Below, piece after piece: positions 46,274 through 54,659 of a DNA stretch of 64,000 nt (positions are counted from its first letter, which is position 1; every line of letters begins with the position of its first letter). The position numbers were made by a program, and so were the translations under genes. Below the pieces are notes generated by a model, which was not told the origin of the DNA, searched no databases, and saw only the letters and a list, made by a program, of their open reading frames with translations. Source of the stretch: Vibrio navarrensis (GTDB lineage Bacteria > Pseudomonadota > Gammaproteobacteria > Enterobacterales > Vibrionaceae); assembly GCF_000764325.1 (NCBI RefSeq), contig NZ_JMCG01000002.1, positions 124,001-188,000 on the forward strand, in the 5' to 3' direction.

Positions 46274-47147
46274 CGTCTACCAGGAAGAGCATATTCCAAC
46301 GCAATTCGAGCGTTTCTGGCGTAGTTTCCGCAGTAATAATCTTGCGATGTTTGGTTTATGGTGTTTGGCGCTGATCACGCTCGTCACGCTGTTTGCGCCG
46401 CTGCTCGCGCCTTACGATCCACAAGCGCAAACCAGCCAGCTTTTGCATCCGCCGTCATGGAACCCGGCAGGCACTGTGGATTATTTTCTCGGCACCGATG
46501 ACCTTGGCCGCGATATTTTGTCGCGTTTGATCATGGGCACTCAACCGACCTTCGGCGCTGCCGTCATCGTCACTGCTATCGCCGCTTTGATTGGCTGCGC
46601 CATCGGCATTTTGGCTGGCATGACCAAAGGCCTATTGTCGAGTACCTTAAACCATTTGCTCGACACCATTATGTCCATCCCTTCGCTCCTTTTGGCGATC
46701 ATCTTTGTGGCGTTTTTCGGCGTTGGCGAGATGACAGTGCTGCTCGCGGTGTGTTTAGCGCTTATCCCGCGTTTTATTCGCTCGGTTTACATAGCGGTGC
46801 ACACAGAAGTAGAGAAAGACTACATTATGGCCGCGCGGCTTGATGGAGCAAATGACTTCTATTTGCTGTGGAACTCAATTTTGCCGAATGTGCTGACGGT
46901 TATCGCCGCTGAGCTGACCTTGGCGCTCTCGGTGGCAATTCTCGATATCACCGCACTCGGTTTTCTTGGCCTTGGTGCACAAGCGCCCAGCACCGAATGG
47001 GGCGCAATCATTGGTGATTCGGTTGAACTGATTTATTTGGCGCCGTGGACGGTGACCCTGCCGGGATTATCGATCATGTTTACTGTGGTGGTGATCAACT
47101 TGGTCGGCGAAGGCGTGCGCCGCGCGCTCAATGCGGGGATTGAATAA
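46260..47147 (+). CDS. sapC: SapC, ABC transporter permease
   Basis: A 295-aa DppC/OppC-type permease. An N-terminal cytoplasmic segment and helix precede a large periplasmic stretch ([20 protein letters not shown], then [13 protein letters not shown]), and the EAA loop reads [15 protein letters not shown]. It is the second membrane half of the Sap transporter. Its stop overlaps the sapD start in TAATG. Confidence 0.93.
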   Translation: MLTDSVYQEEHIPTQFERFWRSFRSNNLAMFGLWCLALITLVTLFAPLLAPYDPQAQTSQLLHPPSWNPAGTVDYFLGTDDLGRDILSRLIMGTQPTFGAAVIVTAIAALIGCAIGILAGMTKGLLSSTLNHLLDTIMSIPSLLLAIIFVAFFGVGEMTVLLAVCLALIPRFIRSVYIAVHTEVEKDYIMAARLDGANDFYLLWNSILPNVLTVIAAELTLALSVAILDITALGFLGLGAQAPSTEWGAIIGDSVELIYLAPWTVTLPGLSIMFTVVVINLVGEGVRRALNAGIE

Positions 47148-48142
47148 TGCCGCTGTTAGATATTCGTCATTTGACAATAGAAATCGAAACCCCTCAAGGC
47201 TTGGTCAAAGCGGTTGACCGAATGAGTTTAACCTTGAATGAAGGGGAAATTCGTGGCTTGGTGGGCGAATCTGGCTCGGGTAAAAGCTTGGTCGCGAAAG
47301 CAATTGTCGGCGTGTGTAAGGATAACTGGAAAATAACCGCAGACCGTATGCGACTCGGTAACATTGACTTGCTTCAGCTCACTCCGAGCGAGCGGCGGCG
47401 TGTTATTGCTCGCGATATCGCGATGATCTTTCAAGAACCCTCGACCTGTTTGGACCCTTCTGAAGAGGTTGGCCATCAGCTGATTGAATCGATTCCATCG
47501 CGCACTTTCGATGGAAAATGGTGGGAGCGCTTTAAATGGCGCAAAAAACGCGCGATAGCCTTGCTGCACAAAGTGGGTATCAAAGATCACGAGCGCTTGA
47601 TGAAAAGCTACCCCTATGAGCTAACCGATGGGGAATGTCAGAAAGTGATGATTGCGATGGCCATCGCCACCGCGCCAAAACTGCTTATCGCTGACGAGCC
47701 GACCAATGACTTAGATCCGATCACACAAAATCAGATCTTGCGTCTGCTCAGTCGCATGAACCAGCTTAACAACACCACTATTTTGTTGATCGGCCACGAT
47801 TTAACCAATATTACCCAGTGGGCTAGCCGTATCACTGTGATGTATTGTGGCCAATCGGTCGAATCGGCAGATACCGACAAAATCTTGGAAGGGCCTAAGC
47901 ATCCGTACACGGACGCCCTGCTTAAAGCTATGCCCGATTTTAACCACTGGATCCCGCACAAACAGAAATTGCAATCCTTGCCCGGCTCCATTCCGCCTCT
48001 GCAGCATTTGCCTATAGGCTGTCGACTGGGCCCTCGGTGTCCATACGCGCAGCGCCAATGTGTGGAGATCCCTTACGCAAGACGAATTAAAAATCATAAG
48101 TTCAGTTGTCATTTCCCTCTTAATACGGAGAAAGATTCATGA
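47147..48142 (+). CDS. sapD: SapD, ABC transporter ATP-binding protein
   Basis: A 331-aa ATPase (E. coli 330 aa). Walker A is GESGSGKSL, Walker [13 protein letters not shown], and the C-terminal oligopeptide-type extension [14 protein letters not shown] has the conserved cysteines. The signature motif reads LTDGECQKV instead of LSGGQ, a divergence I recall as typical of SapD. E. coli SapD also supports TrkG/TrkH potassium uptake. It overlaps sapF by 4 bp. Confidence 0.93.
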   Translation: MPLLDIRHLTIEIETPQGLVKAVDRMSLTLNEGEIRGLVGESGSGKSLVAKAIVGVCKDNWKITADRMRLGNIDLLQLTPSERRRVIARDIAMIFQEPSTCLDPSEEVGHQLIESIPSRTFDGKWWERFKWRKKRAIALLHKVGIKDHERLMKSYPYELTDGECQKVMIAMAIATAPKLLIADEPTNDLDPITQNQILRLLSRMNQLNNTTILLIGHDLTNITQWASRITVMYCGQSVESADTDKILEGPKHPYTDALLKAMPDFNHWIPHKQKLQSLPGSIPPLQHLPIGCRLGPRCPYAQRQCVEIPYARRIKNHKFSCHFPLNTEKDS

Positions 48143-48924
48143 GTGCTCTGCTGGAAGTGGACAATCTGTGCAAAGATTTTGTCACTCGTTCAGGCTTGTT
48201 TAGACGCAAAGTTCAGCATGCGGTCAAACCGGTGAGTTTTACCCTAGAAGCAGGGCAAACGATCGGTTTTATCGGTCAAAACGGCTCTGGAAAATCGACT
48301 CTGGCTCGCATGCTGGCGGGGATGGTTGAACCCACCTCAGGCGAGATCCGCGTCAATGGTGAAAGACTGGAACACAAAGATTACGCCACGCGCTGCAAGC
48401 TGATCCGGATGATATTCCAAGATCCTAACACCTCGCTCAATCCGAGCATTCAGATTGGGCGAATTTTGGAAGGTCCGCTGAAACGAAATACCAACATGCC
48501 ACCAGAAGCGCGTCTCAAACGTGTCAAAGACACTTTACTGCGTGTTGGCTTGCTGCCTGAACATGCCTACTTTTACCCGCAGATGCTGGCCACCGGGCAA
48601 AAGCAGCGTGTTTGTTTGGCCAGAGCGCTTATTCTGCAACCCTCGGTTATTGTCGCCGATGAAGCACTCAACGGTTTGGATATGGCCATGCGTTCGCAGA
48701 TCATCAACCTCTTTCTTGAACTTCAAGAGGAAATGGGCGTGTCGTTTGTCTATGTATCGCAACACATAGGTATCATCAAACACATTACGGACAAAGTGAT
48801 GGTGATGCATGATGGCGATGTAGTCGAGTCTGGTGAGACACAACTGGTCCTTGGCGATCCTCAACACCCGATCACACAACGCTTGGTTGAAAACCATTTC
48901 TACAAAGCGCCCGTTCATTATTGA
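48139..48924 (+). CDS. sapF: SapF, ABC transporter ATP-binding protein
   Basis: A 261-aa second ATPase. Walker A is [14 protein letters not shown] and Walker [13 protein letters not shown]. The signature is degenerate ([16 protein letters not shown]). Length matches E. coli SapF (268 aa). It forms the heterodimeric motor with SapD and ends the sap operon proper, 53 bp before the DUF2927 gene. Confidence 0.93.
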   Translation: MSALLEVDNLCKDFVTRSGLFRRKVQHAVKPVSFTLEAGQTIGFIGQNGSGKSTLARMLAGMVEPTSGEIRVNGERLEHKDYATRCKLIRMIFQDPNTSLNPSIQIGRILEGPLKRNTNMPPEARLKRVKDTLLRVGLLPEHAYFYPQMLATGQKQRVCLARALILQPSVIVADEALNGLDMAMRSQIINLFLELQEEMGVSFVYVSQHIGIIKHITDKVMVMHDGDVVESGETQLVLGDPQHPITQRLVENHFYKAPVHY

Positions 48925-48977
48925 TCTCGGCAGAAATAACATTGGGCGATTGAGAAGATCACGCATTGGAGTCACTA

Positions 48978-49766
48978 ATGAATCTCAAGATGAAGTCGCT
49001 GTGGAAAGGATTTCTTGCGCTGCTTTTCTCTCCCGCCCTGTACTCTGCCCCAAATATCGAGACTTGGCTTGACCCGGCGTATATCGAAAATGCCTTTATT
49101 CAAGTGGCGTTGCGTGACGAATACAGCCCAGGCGAAAAGCCCATCCGCAAATGGCAAGATCCCATCTCTATTTTTGTTGAGCATCAAGTTGGTGACCAAG
49201 CGCTGCACAATCAACTGCTACAAATGCACATCGCCCATTTAGCACAACTCACGGGATTGACGATTGAAGTCACCAATAGCCGACAAAAAGCCAACGTGGT
49301 TTGGGTGTTCACTCAAGAAGCAAACTATCAACAAGTGGTGAGTCAATGGATAGGCAAAGCGTCTGACGAAGAGCTCGCCAGCGCCATTTGTAAAGCAGGC
49401 TTCAAGCAAAAAAATGGCGCGATCTATTCTGGCGCTGTGGTGATCCCGGTCGATAAGGCGCGAGAATATGGCAAGTTGGTCGCCTGCGTGGTGGAAGAGA
49501 TTACCCAAGTGCTTGGCTTACCGAATGATTCTGATGAGGCCTATCCTTCGATATTTAATGACCACTCACCGGAAGAGCTGCTGTCACCGCTGGATGTGGT
49601 ATTGATTACCCTGCTCTATCATCCAGAAATTAAAGCAGGCATGTCAGAAAGCGAAGTCAAACCCGTCATTGAGCGGGTTTTACGTCAGTTCGAGCACGAT
49701 GGTACCTTGAAAAACGCGGTTAAAACGGCCAAGAGTGCGGAGCTTTTTGCGCTAGTAGGTTACTGA
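48978..49766 (+). CDS. DUF2927 family secreted protein
   Basis: A 262-aa protein. ATG 48978 follows GGAG by 6 nt; an in-frame TTG 12 bp upstream is less likely. A signal peptide (about residues 1-23, ending ALYSA) leads to a mature domain with VEEITQVLGLPNDSDE and SIFND, which matches the DUF2927 pattern with a putative metal-binding, metalloprotease-like E-x-x-Q region. It lies 53 bp after sapF with a terminator behind it, so it is probably co-transcribed with sap. Function unknown. Confidence 0.78.
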   Translation: MNLKMKSLWKGFLALLFSPALYSAPNIETWLDPAYIENAFIQVALRDEYSPGEKPIRKWQDPISIFVEHQVGDQALHNQLLQMHIAHLAQLTGLTIEVTNSRQKANVVWVFTQEANYQQVVSQWIGKASDEELASAICKAGFKQKNGAIYSGAVVIPVDKAREYGKLVACVVEEITQVLGLPNDSDEAYPSIFNDHSPEELLSPLDVVLITLLYHPEIKAGMSESEVKPVIERVLRQFEHDGTLKNAVKTAKSAELFALVGY

Positions 49767-49793
49767 TTGGGCGAAAAATACTGCTTGAAATAA

Positions 49794-49817
49794 AAACGGC
49801 GCTCACATGCGCCGTTT
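49794..49817 (+). terminator. Rho-independent terminator of the sap/DUF2927 operon
   Basis: A 9-bp stem AAACGGCGC/GCGCCGTTT with a 6-nt loop and A/T flanks, between convergent genes. It may serve both directions. Confidence 0.75.
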
Positions 49818-49846
49818 CTATACTTATCACTTTTCTGTCAGCCAGC

Positions 49847-50236
49847 TTATTTGCGAGCGGCCTGTTTTTTCAGCTCAAAATCGAACTCGTCAGGGAACAG
49901 AATCACCCCTTCTTCGTTGATACTAGGAAAAACTGCGACCGACAGTTGGTCTTCTTCCAAACCTTGCGTCCAACGGCTGTGCCATTTATTGAGCGAAATA
50001 GACTCCGCCTGGCACTCTTGCCAATCGCCGGTTGCCCACTCTTCGGCAAATTCTTTGTTTGGCCAGACTGGCACGCACTCGTCTTCGTCACTGTTGAGCA
50101 TCACACAGCCATGCTCATCGGTGAGGATCCACACTTGGCGCTGGGCAACAATCTCTTTAATGCAGTAACGCAGGCGCTGCTCTTGGTCGTAGCTGTTGAT
50201 AGTTCGGATTTGATCTTGAGATAAAGGGGTCGTCAT
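49847..50236 (-). CDS. DUF2750 family protein
   Basis: A 129-aa acidic cytoplasmic protein. It shows the DUF2750 pattern: WILTDEHGCVMLNSDEDECV, then VPVWPNKEFAEEWATGDW, then LSVAVFPSINEEGVILFPDE. No signal peptide or catalytic motif is visible and the function is unknown. ATG 50236 is preceded by a GGAG site. Monocistronic. Confidence 0.8.
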   Translation of the reverse strand: MTTPLSQDQIRTINSYDQEQRLRYCIKEIVAQRQVWILTDEHGCVMLNSDEDECVPVWPNKEFAEEWATGDWQECQAESISLNKWHSRWTQGLEEDQLSVAVFPSINEEGVILFPDEFDFELKKQAARK

Positions 50237-50281
50237 GGCGAATCTCCGCTCGTGCCGTTATGGGTCAAAATTGACCAGTAA

Positions 50282-50313
50282 AAACGCCCACCTGCGGTCG
50301 CAAATGGGCGTTT
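50282..50313 (-). terminator. Rho-independent terminator of ppaC
   Basis: A 9-bp stem AAACGCCCA/TGGGCGTTT with a 14-nt GC-rich loop, and TTTTT on the minus strand. Confidence 0.75.
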
Positions 50314-50378
50314 CCATTATGGGGTAATCCCCATACTTCTACCAGCGCGAGTGCAAACACTCCGCGCTCATCCGCAGG

Positions 50379-51284
50379 TTAAGCCAGCTCAACTTGCAGC
50401 CAAGGCCAGCCTTGTTTTTTACGGCTCAAGGTGTTTTCCATCATCAGCAAACCGTCTTTCTCGTGTTTTGCCAATTTCTCAGCCCATTCACCTTTGTAAA
50501 TCAAACGTGTCTGCGCAGTTGTGATGTCGGTGAGCATCACGGCTGCAAACGCCAGCGCTTGCTCGTCACAACGACGTTGCAGATCCGCTTCAAGCGCATT
50601 AATCATGCCATCAACCTGCTCAAGCGTCGCCAGTTCAACCTGACCAACCACCACATCACGGCCATTAAATGGGTAAGCTTTAAGATCTTTTTCCACCAAC
50701 TGCGCCGCAGACAATCCTTCAATGTCTGTTTTAGCAATCAGTAGATCTTTGATGAACTTATCAAGATCCGCCACGCCAGCCAATTCTGCCAGCTCCATCA
50801 CTGCCGCTTTGTCTTTTTCCGTGCAAGTTGGAGAAGCGAAACCAACGGTATCGGAAAGAATGGCAGACATCATCAGTGTTGCCAGCTCACGTGTAATTGG
50901 CGCATTTTCCATTTTGAACAGGTTGAACAAAATGGTGCAGGTACAGCCTACAGGCCAGATCCATGCTTCAAGTGGATTGACAGTCATCACGTCGCCCAAA
51001 CGATGGTGGTCAACAATACCCAAGATTTCTGCTTCGTTGATGTCATCTGGCGCTTGAGCCAAGTCCGTGTAGTCAACCAGCCACACTTTCTCACCTGCAA
51101 CACTGGTGCGCAGTTCTGGCTGGTCAACGCCAGCGGTTTCAAGAATGTGTTGAGTTTCGCGGTTGATTTCGCCTTGGCGAATCGCTTTCGCTTCAAGGCC
51201 ACGAGCTTTCAAAAGCTCAGTTGCCACCAAAGCGCCACAAATGCTGTCACTGTCCGGGTTTTTATGACCTACAACTAGAATCAT
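50379..51284 (-). CDS. ppaC: Manganese-dependent inorganic pyrophosphatase (family II)
   Basis: A 301-aa DHH-family enzyme hydrolysing pyrophosphate to phosphate in the cytoplasm. Metal ligands are visible in VVGHKNPDSDS (H and two D), in VDYTDL, and in the DHH motif VDHHRLGD. The C-terminal substrate-binding motif is LSRKKQ. Length matches other family II enzymes (about 300-310 aa). Family II enzymes use Mn2+ and are common in Vibrio. A metal transporter gene follows divergently, which is suggestive only. Confidence 0.95.
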   Translation of the reverse strand: MILVVGHKNPDSDSICGALVATELLKARGLEAKAIRQGEINRETQHILETAGVDQPELRTSVAGEKVWLVDYTDLAQAPDDINEAEILGIVDHHRLGDVMTVNPLEAWIWPVGCTCTILFNLFKMENAPITRELATLMMSAILSDTVGFASPTCTEKDKAAVMELAELAGVADLDKFIKDLLIAKTDIEGLSAAQLVEKDLKAYPFNGRDVVVGQVELATLEQVDGMINALEADLQRRCDEQALAFAAVMLTDITTAQTRLIYKGEWAEKLAKHEKDGLLMMENTLSRKKQGWPWLQVELA

Positions 51285-51432
51285 TGTCTTTCCTATCTCA
51301 ATATTGTTATTCCCGCCACGCTACCGCTCAGCGGGTATGCTCACAAAGCCGCATACTTTACCTGATTTTTTTAGAATGTCATTGGCCGAAAACAAGAAAA
51401 GCGCTGTTTCAAACAAAGGGCATGAAATCATT

Positions 51433-51473
51433 TGAGAATAATTGTCATTTACATATAATGAGAATAATTCCTA
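51433..51473 (+). promoter_or_regulatory. Two Fur-like boxes upstream of the metal transporter
   Basis: TGAGAATAATTGTCA (51433-51447) matches 13 of 15 positions of the 7-1-7 Fur pattern TGATAATNATTATCA. A second, weaker box TGAGAATAATTCCTA occurs 26 bp later (51459-51473). Both are within 65 bp of the start, so iron- or manganese-bound Fur should repress the gene. Confidence 0.65.
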
Positions 51474-51494
51474 TTTGTATGTGGTGAGGTGCCT

Positions 51495-52706
51495 ATGGAG
51501 ATGACGAAATCTGTACAACAATGGACAAATCCATTTTATCTCTCACAGTTTCACTTTGCGTACAAACGTCTGGTGTTACCTGTATTCCTGGTCGCTTTAC
51601 TGGTGACGCCAAGCACTCAAGCCCTGACGGTTGCCGCCTTATCTGACTCATTTTGGGCTGTCTCTTGTTATGTCGCGCTCACTTTAGTGATTTATCATTA
51701 CTTGGCGCTTGTGGTGAAAAAAGATAACGCCCTAACCCGTTTGTACCATTATTCTCGGAACTATCAGGTATTGTTTGCCGCCCTGTTAGGCGCGCTACCC
51801 GGCTGTGGCGGTGCGATTGTCGTCACCACTCAGTTTGTCAGCGGGCGAATTGGCTTTGGCGCTATTGTTGCCGTATTGACCGCCACTATGGGCGATGCGG
51901 CGTTTCTTTTGCTGGCCAGCGAGCCCATCACTGGGTTGGGTGTGGTTGCTCTTGGTGTAGTAGTGGGTACGCTTTCGGGCCTGACGGTAAACTACTTTCA
52001 TGCCGATGATTTTCTGCGTCCAAACAAACCTGAAAAAGCGGTGTGTGATGTCTCGTGCCAAAAAACGTCTGAAGATCTTACTCAGGTGCAGCAGCATGCG
52101 ATTAATCTGCAAGGCATGTTCTGGCAATGGATGATTGTACCAGGTGCTGTCGTTGCCCTGCTTGGCTCATTTCAAGTTGATATCAATCAGTGGTTGGGCC
52201 TTGGTGAAGAGCGCATTGAATGGCTGGGTGCTGTGTTAGCCATTGTTTGTATGTTGCTTTGGGCGCTCACCAAAGAGTTACAGGATTACCAGTCGACGGT
52301 GGCTGAAGATGACAAAAAGGCGGGCTCACACCCAATGCAAAAAGCGGCGCAAGACACCAATTTCGTCAGCGCTTGGGTAATCATGGCTTTTCTCGCCTTT
52401 GAGCTGTTCAACCATTTTTCCGGCATCAATCTCACCGAATCGCTGGCAGGTTGGGGATTATGGATGCCGCTGGTTGGTTTAGCGGTTGGTATGCTGCCCG
52501 GATGCGGTCCGCAGATTTTGGTCACAAGTTTGTACCTTTCTGGCGCAGTTCCTTTGTCAGCACAATTGGCAAATGCCATTTCTAATGACGGTGATGCGCT
52601 CTTCCCTGCGATTGCGATGGCGCCCAAAGCGGCCTTGATTGCGACGATTTACTCGTCTATCCCGGCGTTTTTGGTCGGTTATGGTTATCTGTTTCTGTTT
52701 GAGTAA
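51495..52706 (+). CDS. Putative manganese/heavy-metal transporter (10TM, ArsP_2-like)
   Basis: A 403-aa inner-membrane protein with about ten helices in two related halves. Each half carries a near-identical motif, LPGCGGAIVVTTQFVSG (about residues 97-113) and LPGCGPQILVTSLYLSG (about 332-348), with conserved cysteines that could coordinate metal. It matches proteins annotated as putative manganese transporter or 10TM heavy-metal exporter. ATG 51495 follows GAGGTG. The two Fur-like boxes upstream support a role in metal homeostasis. Direction of transport is not established. Confidence 0.7.
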   Translation: MEMTKSVQQWTNPFYLSQFHFAYKRLVLPVFLVALLVTPSTQALTVAALSDSFWAVSCYVALTLVIYHYLALVVKKDNALTRLYHYSRNYQVLFAALLGALPGCGGAIVVTTQFVSGRIGFGAIVAVLTATMGDAAFLLLASEPITGLGVVALGVVVGTLSGLTVNYFHADDFLRPNKPEKAVCDVSCQKTSEDLTQVQQHAINLQGMFWQWMIVPGAVVALLGSFQVDINQWLGLGEERIEWLGAVLAIVCMLLWALTKELQDYQSTVAEDDKKAGSHPMQKAAQDTNFVSAWVIMAFLAFELFNHFSGINLTESLAGWGLWMPLVGLAVGMLPGCGPQILVTSLYLSGAVPLSAQLANAISNDGDALFPAIAMAPKAALIATIYSSIPAFLVGYGYLFLFE

Positions 52707-52723
52707 ACCACTTTATCGGCCGT

Positions 52724-52745
52724 GCCCCCCTCTCGCGAGGGGGGC
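52724..52745 (+). terminator. GC-rich hairpin between convergent genes
   Basis: A 9-bp stem GCCCCCCTC/GAGGGGGGC with a TCGC loop. The T-tract is poor, so terminator function is probable rather than certain. Confidence 0.55.
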
Positions 52746-52753
52746 GCTATTCG

Positions 52754-54493
52754 CTATTTTCGGTGCGTAAAAATCGCTTTGGCGTTTAGCCCCTTGGCCA
52801 GCGACAAAATAAACATCTGGCAGGGTTCTTCGCTTAACCGCTCTTGTGTCCAATAGTCATACCAATACACGGGAGTGTCGGCGATCAAGGTGATAGTTTT
52901 TTCCTCTTGCCCATGATAATTGAACAAGCAGTGCAGATCGTTGTGCTCTGTGAGTTTCAAAAAAGCGTGATCGAGACTGAGCGCGGTGAATTTCGCCGCT
53001 TCCTGATTGTGTTTCTGCCGCACCATCAATTTACTCAGGCTGGACTTGGCAAAAGCGGAGAGCTCCGGCAGTGGATCGCCACTCAGTAGCAAACCACCAC
53101 TGGCAAGTAGCACGGTGCGATGAAACTCATAGTCTGCGTGACTTGCGCCCTGATTGGAGAGCGAAGTAAACGTGGCGCAATCTGGATCGATTTGCCACAA
53201 CTTACGATGCTGCCAACTGCGATAGAAAGTCTCTTTGGCGATTTGCTCAAAACGTGCCGCATGCCGTTCAACATCGTCGGACACACGCATAGCATCCACC
53301 AGACCAAGCGACGGCCACATTGGCGCATTGCAGCCTAGCAGCCACGCCTCTCCCGCACCTTTGGCGATGGCCTGCATACCAAGTCGATACGCTTCGACCG
53401 AGGTGATACCTTGAATATAGCGATGACCTTTGAGCGCTCCCCAATAATTTGCATCCAGCTTAAACAGCTCCACACCCCACTCTTCGCGCATGGTTTTCAC
53501 CACTTGGGTTAGGTGGTCTTGCACCTCAGGATGTGAGGTATCGAGCAGATACCATGGCGTACAGCGCCAGCCGCCATAGGTGATCTCTTCAGCTTTAAGG
53601 AGATGCCCATCGGCATGGCGAACAAACCAGTCGGGATGCTGACGAAACAGCTGTGATTCGGGCTGCGCAATAAAAGGGGCAAGCCAGATGGCGGGCTTTT
53701 TACCTTTGGCGCGGATATCGGTAATCACTTGTTTGATGCCTGAGGGGAATTTTGCCGAAGGCGTCAGCCAGTCGCCCATAAACGCCTGATAACCATCATC
53801 CAGCAGTACCCACTCGAGATCCGGCAAATAGTCCTCCATCTGCTGCAAATTGGCGTGAATGTCGTGCTCCGTCACGTCAGCATAATAGGCGTACCACGAA
53901 CACCAGCCGATGGGCGCGGTTTGTGTCACTCCGCGGCGCGCTGGGTGATGTTTACCAATCATCGCCGCGTATTCGGCATAGAGAGACGACAGTGACTCAC
54001 CAGTGAGAATGGTCAGCGACTCAAGCATATTACTGGTCCAATCGGTGACTTGAGTCTCTTCTCCGTCAAGACACGCCAACAACTGCCACGTGTGGCCGTT
54101 TTCGACCAATTCAAAATAGCCAGCAAAACGGTGACAAGAGGTAAAGCCAAACAAGGTGTAACCGTTCGGCTCTTCGACCACGAGAGTATTGTAGTAACGT
54201 TTGTTTGCGTGGGCGGGATAGAGGCGATATTGCTCGCTATTGTCGGCACAGCGACCGATATCAACAACATGCTGACGTGTGCCGCCCGTTTGCGCCAACA
54301 TTTGAAACCCATCGCCATGCAATTGTGCTTCAGCCGGAAAGTTAAACGGCGTTTGTAACAGCACCAAACGCGAACCTACCGTGCGGGCGTGAATGCCTTG
54401 ATAGCGAAAATGGGCTTGGTTTTGCCCGATACAAACGGCGAGGTCGTCGTCGATAAGTTCGAACTCAATATGGTTGGCTAACGTGTGCATCAT
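52754..54493 (-). CDS. Alpha-galactosidase, glycoside hydrolase family 36
   Basis: A 579-aa cytoplasmic enzyme. The GH36/GH27 clan pattern is present: PIGWCSWYAYY, WVLLDDGYQ, KFPSGIKQVITDIRAKGKKP, nucleophile region ELFKLDANYWGAL (KLD), and acid/base region MRVSDDVE. It cleaves terminal alpha-galactosides from raffinose- or melibiose-type sugars. The usual N-terminal beta-sandwich is short, as in smaller GH36 subgroups. No signal peptide. No sugar transporter is adjacent, but a palindrome 28 bp upstream suggests local repression. Confidence 0.82.
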   Translation of the reverse strand: MMHTLANHIEFELIDDDLAVCIGQNQAHFRYQGIHARTVGSRLVLLQTPFNFPAEAQLHGDGFQMLAQTGGTRQHVVDIGRCADNSEQYRLYPAHANKRYYNTLVVEEPNGYTLFGFTSCHRFAGYFELVENGHTWQLLACLDGEETQVTDWTSNMLESLTILTGESLSSLYAEYAAMIGKHHPARRGVTQTAPIGWCSWYAYYADVTEHDIHANLQQMEDYLPDLEWVLLDDGYQAFMGDWLTPSAKFPSGIKQVITDIRAKGKKPAIWLAPFIAQPESQLFRQHPDWFVRHADGHLLKAEEITYGGWRCTPWYLLDTSHPEVQDHLTQVVKTMREEWGVELFKLDANYWGALKGHRYIQGITSVEAYRLGMQAIAKGAGEAWLLGCNAPMWPSLGLVDAMRVSDDVERHAARFEQIAKETFYRSWQHRKLWQIDPDCATFTSLSNQGASHADYEFHRTVLLASGGLLLSGDPLPELSAFAKSSLSKLMVRQKHNQEAAKFTALSLDHAFLKLTEHNDLHCLFNYHGQEEKTITLIADTPVYWYDYWTQERLSEEPCQMFILSLAKGLNAKAIFTHRK

Positions 54494-54520
54494 GGCTTTC
54501 TTCTTTTCTTTCTTCTTAGG

Positions 54521-54539
54521 TTGATAATTTTATTATCAA
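54521..54539 (-). promoter_or_regulatory. Palindromic operator candidate upstream of the alpha-galactosidase gene
   Basis: TTGATAATTTTATTATCAA has two perfect 8-bp arms around TTT and ends 28 bp before the start codon. It resembles a regulator site. The 3-bp centre is wrong for a classical 7-1-7 Fur box. Confidence 0.45.
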
Positions 54540-54615
54540 ACAACACGCCTTCCGCACTGTGTTAGCTGTCTCACGCTTTGTACTGACTGAGCATATTTCA
54601 ACCATGAGAAAGCGC

Positions 54616-54643
54616 TAAAAAAATACCAGCCCGAAGGCTGGTA
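54616..54643 (-). terminator. Rho-independent terminator of torECA
   Basis: An 8-bp stem TACCAGCC/GGCTGGTA with a 4-nt loop, followed on the minus strand by seven T, just after torA. Confidence 0.9.
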
Positions 54644-54659
54644 GATAACACGTCAATGC

